Positions 61,745 through 64,000 of a stretch of 64,000 nt of DNA are shown here, piece by piece (the stretch's first letter is position 1; every line of letters begins with the position of its first letter). The notes below the pieces were generated by a model that was given only the letters and a program-made list of their open reading frames with translations, was not told the origin of the DNA and did not search any database. The stretch spans positions 554,928-618,927 of the forward strand of contig NZ_LSGQ01000001.1 in NCBI RefSeq assembly GCF_001675285.1. Direction: 5' to 3'. Made by a program: the position numbers and the translations under genes. The stretch is from Elizabethkingia miricola. Its GTDB lineage: Bacteria; Bacteroidota; Bacteroidia; Flavobacteriales; Weeksellaceae.

Positions 61745-61826
61745 ACCCCAAAATTAAGATTCATTTTTCTAAAAATTATGAATTCACTATTTTTTTTCAG
61801 TAATTATTAAGAGATACCAAATTGAA

Positions 61827-62054
61827 TTAATTGAGAGATGCCAGCCATATAAAGGCAAACAGGCATATCAGCAGTATTCCGGCACCACCGGAAATAAGAT
61901 ATGAGATCAGATAATACAGAACCCCTCTAATCTTTTTCTGGAAAGCATGGACAATAAGAACCGATAATGTATACACAAAACCTGATGCCAGAAAAGTAAG
62001 CAGTATAATATAGAAAAGTGCAGATTCCAGGTTTAATGAAGCAGATGAAAGCAT
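61827..62054 (-). CDS. Small two-helix membrane protein
   Basis: 75 residues from the ATG at 62054; a longer frame starts with TTG. Two membrane helices (about 12-32 and 45-68). Family not recognised. Confidence 0.5.
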   Translation of the reverse strand: MLSSASLNLESALFYIILLTFLASGFVYTLSVLIVHAFQKKIRGVLYYLISYLISGGAGILLICLFAFIWLASLN

Positions 62055-62209
62055 AATGTATTTTTTCGGATATAAATAGTTCTCAATATTTATAAGATTA
62101 GCCAAATATACCTGTTTTTTATCTTTAACTGTATTATTCTATCCGAAAACACTTGTCTGTACAGGGGTTTCAAAAACAAATTCGTACTTTTATCAACAAC
62201 AATCACAAA

Positions 62210-62455
62210 ATGGATCGTGAAATATTAAAAGAAAAGCTCCTGTTTTATATTGCACAGGGAAATGGCTTAAGTAGTGAGGTAAGAGACTTGCTTATAGAGT
62301 TTCGTAATTTGGGCGGGCATCAGGCCGATGCGGAAGAAATTGTAAAAGAGATAAAACAGGAATCTGTGGAAGAATTACAGGATCATGCTGACGATGTATT
62401 GGATATTATTACAGGATGGTGTGCTTCCGAAATGCGTGTATGGAATGATGAGTAA
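62210..62455 (+). CDS. Small acidic helical protein of unknown function
   Basis: 81 residues from the ATG at 62210; an upstream TTG reading is less likely. Helical, acidic, with a Glu/Asp-rich C-terminal half (AEEIVKEIKQESVEELQDHADDVLDIITGW). No family recognised. Confidence 0.55.
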   Translation: MDREILKEKLLFYIAQGNGLSSEVRDLLIEFRNLGGHQADAEEIVKEIKQESVEELQDHADDVLDIITGWCASEMRVWNDE

Positions 62456-62495
62456 CGAAGACCTAGCCAATTAATCTCAGATAAGTATTCAATAA

Positions 62496-62786
62496 ATGTC
62501 ACAAAAATTTGTAGAATGTGGCCAACATGGAAAACAGGAAATGGCTCTTGTCTGTACCCACTTGGCGCATAGTGTATCGGGAGATGCTCCATTGGGTTTT
62601 TATGAGCATGATGAAGGTGATATGGGCAGACCGGATGCCTGGTGTGACCAATGTAATCTGGTATTGGATAAAGCAGAAACAGAAGATGAACTCGATGAAT
62701 GGTTTACCAGTTGTGATCATAAAATTATTTGTGTCAATTGCTGGGACGAAGTGAAAATTCAAAATATAAATACATCTGATGAGTAA
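62496..62786 (+). CDS. Small cysteine-rich protein, possible zinc binder
   Basis: 96 residues with paired Cys/His motifs (CGQHGKQEMALVCTHLAH, WCDQCN, SCDHKIICVNCWDE), the kind of spacing expected for zinc binding. Overlaps the next gene by 8 bases. Function unknown. Confidence 0.7.
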   Translation: MSQKFVECGQHGKQEMALVCTHLAHSVSGDAPLGFYEHDEGDMGRPDAWCDQCNLVLDKAETEDELDEWFTSCDHKIICVNCWDEVKIQNINTSDE

Positions 62787-63156
62787 AACCAATCCTGTCA
62801 TCTATTTTGAAATTCCTGTAAATGATCTTCAGCGGGCTGTGAAATTTTATTCTGCAATATTCAATTTTACTTTTGAAAAAGAGATAATGGATGGTTACGA
62901 AATGGCTTTCTTTCCTTTCGAAGAAACAAAAAGCGGAGTAACCGGAGCTTTAGTAAAAGGAGATGTTTATAAACCTACTAAAGATGGCGTTATTCTGTAT
63001 TTCAAAACCGACAGTATAGAAAATACTCTAAAAAAGGTTCTGGAATATGGAGGAAGCATTTTATATCCAAAAAATTTAAATGAAAAATTTGGCTTTGCAG
63101 TTGCCGAATTTGAAGATAGTGAAGGCAACAGAATGGCTTTGCATCAGGATTTGTAA
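62779..63156 (+). CDS. VOC-superfamily protein
   Basis: 125 residues, glyoxalase/bleomycin-resistance fold: IYFEIPVNDLQRAVKFYSAIFNFTFE, GVILYFKTDSIENTLKKVLEYGG and the typical end FEDSEGNRMALHQ. No specific function readable. Confidence 0.85.
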   Translation: MSKTNPVIYFEIPVNDLQRAVKFYSAIFNFTFEKEIMDGYEMAFFPFEETKSGVTGALVKGDVYKPTKDGVILYFKTDSIENTLKKVLEYGGSILYPKNLNEKFGFAVAEFEDSEGNRMALHQDL

Positions 63157-63158
63157 TT

Positions 63159-63884
63159 CTAATTTTTATAAGTCCCAAAAAGCCGATCCCAGATAGAGGT
63201 ATAAAAACCGAAGTTTTTGCGTTCGTCGAGATGATGGAGATTGTGAAACCTGGTCGTTCCTATTCCCAGCCGATCAAACCTTATCGGAAAAAATTCTCTG
63301 TTCAGATGTCCTATTGTTCCCCAGATCAGATTAATTGTAAGATATGTTACAATGGCTGTTAACGAGAAATTATAACCCATTAGCAGAACTATCATCATCA
63401 ATCCAAAGCCTATCGTTTCAAAAGGATGGAGTACAAACAGACTCAGAAAATTTGTACTGACATGCTCATGGTGTTTTCCGTGCAGCATTTTATAAATAGA
63501 GGGAGCATGGGCTGCATAATGAAAGAGGTACATGAAGAAATCCATCAGAAGAATTAAAGCTGCGACTTCCAAAAAGACAATCCCTGCCGGAGTATTGTTA
63601 TCCAAAGTGATCCATTCACTTTTCCACAAAAGAACACCAAGCAGCATAATAAAGCTGTTGCAAATCACAGTAAGCAGGCTAAGTAAAAAATCAGATTTAG
63701 TAACAGGATGATCTTCCTTCTGTAACTTGTCTTTACGGCATGTTTTATCCACAAACAGATATAATCCTATAGAAAACAGATACAAAAACAGATTAACTAC
63801 AAGGCTGAATATAATCCATTCTCCCCATGAAAACTTCTGAAATACATTCAGATAATCAGAAAATTCAAGCCCGTTAAAATTCAT
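63159..63884 (-). CDS. Sterol desaturase/fatty-acid-hydroxylase-superfamily membrane protein
   Basis: 241 residues, about 5 helices and histidine boxes HYAAH, HGKHH and HNLHH that bind a di-iron centre. Carotenoid hydroxylases, alkylglycerol monooxygenase-like and C4-sterol oxidases share this fold. Converges with the VOC gene. Confidence 0.88.
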   Translation of the reverse strand: MNFNGLEFSDYLNVFQKFSWGEWIIFSLVVNLFLYLFSIGLYLFVDKTCRKDKLQKEDHPVTKSDFLLSLLTVICNSFIMLLGVLLWKSEWITLDNNTPAGIVFLEVAALILLMDFFMYLFHYAAHAPSIYKMLHGKHHEHVSTNFLSLFVLHPFETIGFGLMMIVLLMGYNFSLTAIVTYLTINLIWGTIGHLNREFFPIRFDRLGIGTTRFHNLHHLDERKNFGFYTSIWDRLFGTYKN

Positions 63885-64000
63885 AATATGGTTTTGCCAA
63901 TTTTGGTGTTATAAAAATATGAAATTCGGCTTACAGTCTTACCCGGAAACTGATTTAACTACAAAAGGCAACATCTATAAAGCCATGTGATAAGTTTGCA

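Noticed and set aside
63919..63990. Short plus-strand reading frame of 23 residues at the right edge (MKFGLQSYPETDLT...)
   Set aside because: No promoter box, no recognisable motif, and it is too short to separate from chance.

Overview
This looks like a chromosomal segment of a Bacteroidota, most likely a Weeksellaceae member such as Elizabethkingia or Chryseobacterium. Evidence: low GC, a SusC/SusD pair, a GLPGLI-family protein, TANNTTTG -7 promoter boxes, no clear Shine-Dalgarno sequences, and many Spase II lipoproteins. The genus is inference. I saw no rRNA, tRNA, CRISPR array, insertion sequence or prophage.

Layout. 1-68 is the cut end of a double-glycine leader peptide. 258-11435 is a catabolic locus: DeoR regulator, M19 dipeptidase, D-threonine-aldolase-fold PLP enzyme, KDPG aldolase, KDG-type kinase, RidA, GntP permease, SusD and SusC. 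Its logic fits an amino-sugar acid (D-glucosaminate-like) degraded through KDG and KDPG. 12146-18209 is an RND tripartite efflux operon led by a small secreted protein. 18255-21192 holds an ECF sigma factor with a membrane partner and a divergent secreted hydrolase. 21252-29466 is a nitrite/NO island: hemerythrin, quinol NO reductase, RIC, cytochrome c, SCO, an SUMF-like lipoprotein, NirK, a methyltransferase, a membrane protein and an Rrf2 regulator. Three of its promoters share a palindromic operator. 31106-36013 is a biotin operon (bioA, B, D, F) led by an uncharacterised ferritin-like di-iron protein and divergent from a MocR regulator. 38978-45167 is an accessory cluster of small hydrolases and a Crp-like regulator. 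45194-47256 is a divergent MFS/AraC pair. 47591-53709 is a cobalamin-riboswitch-controlled vitamin B12 surface uptake locus. 53785-55863 holds a SulP transporter and a DUF1508 protein. 55945-61744 is a sulfane-sulfur detoxification cluster (two YeeE/YedE proteins, a CstB-like persulfide dioxygenase-rhodanese, TauE, a Crp/Fnr regulator, a ClC channel) with a repeated Crp-like box. The rest are small genes and a sterol desaturase-type hydroxylase.

The most interesting points are the shared operators found by eye (NO island, sulfur cluster, susC promoter), the di-iron protein coupled to bioF, the glucosaminate-type pathway reconstruction, and an orphan gene bracketed by near-identical 33-bp palindromes.
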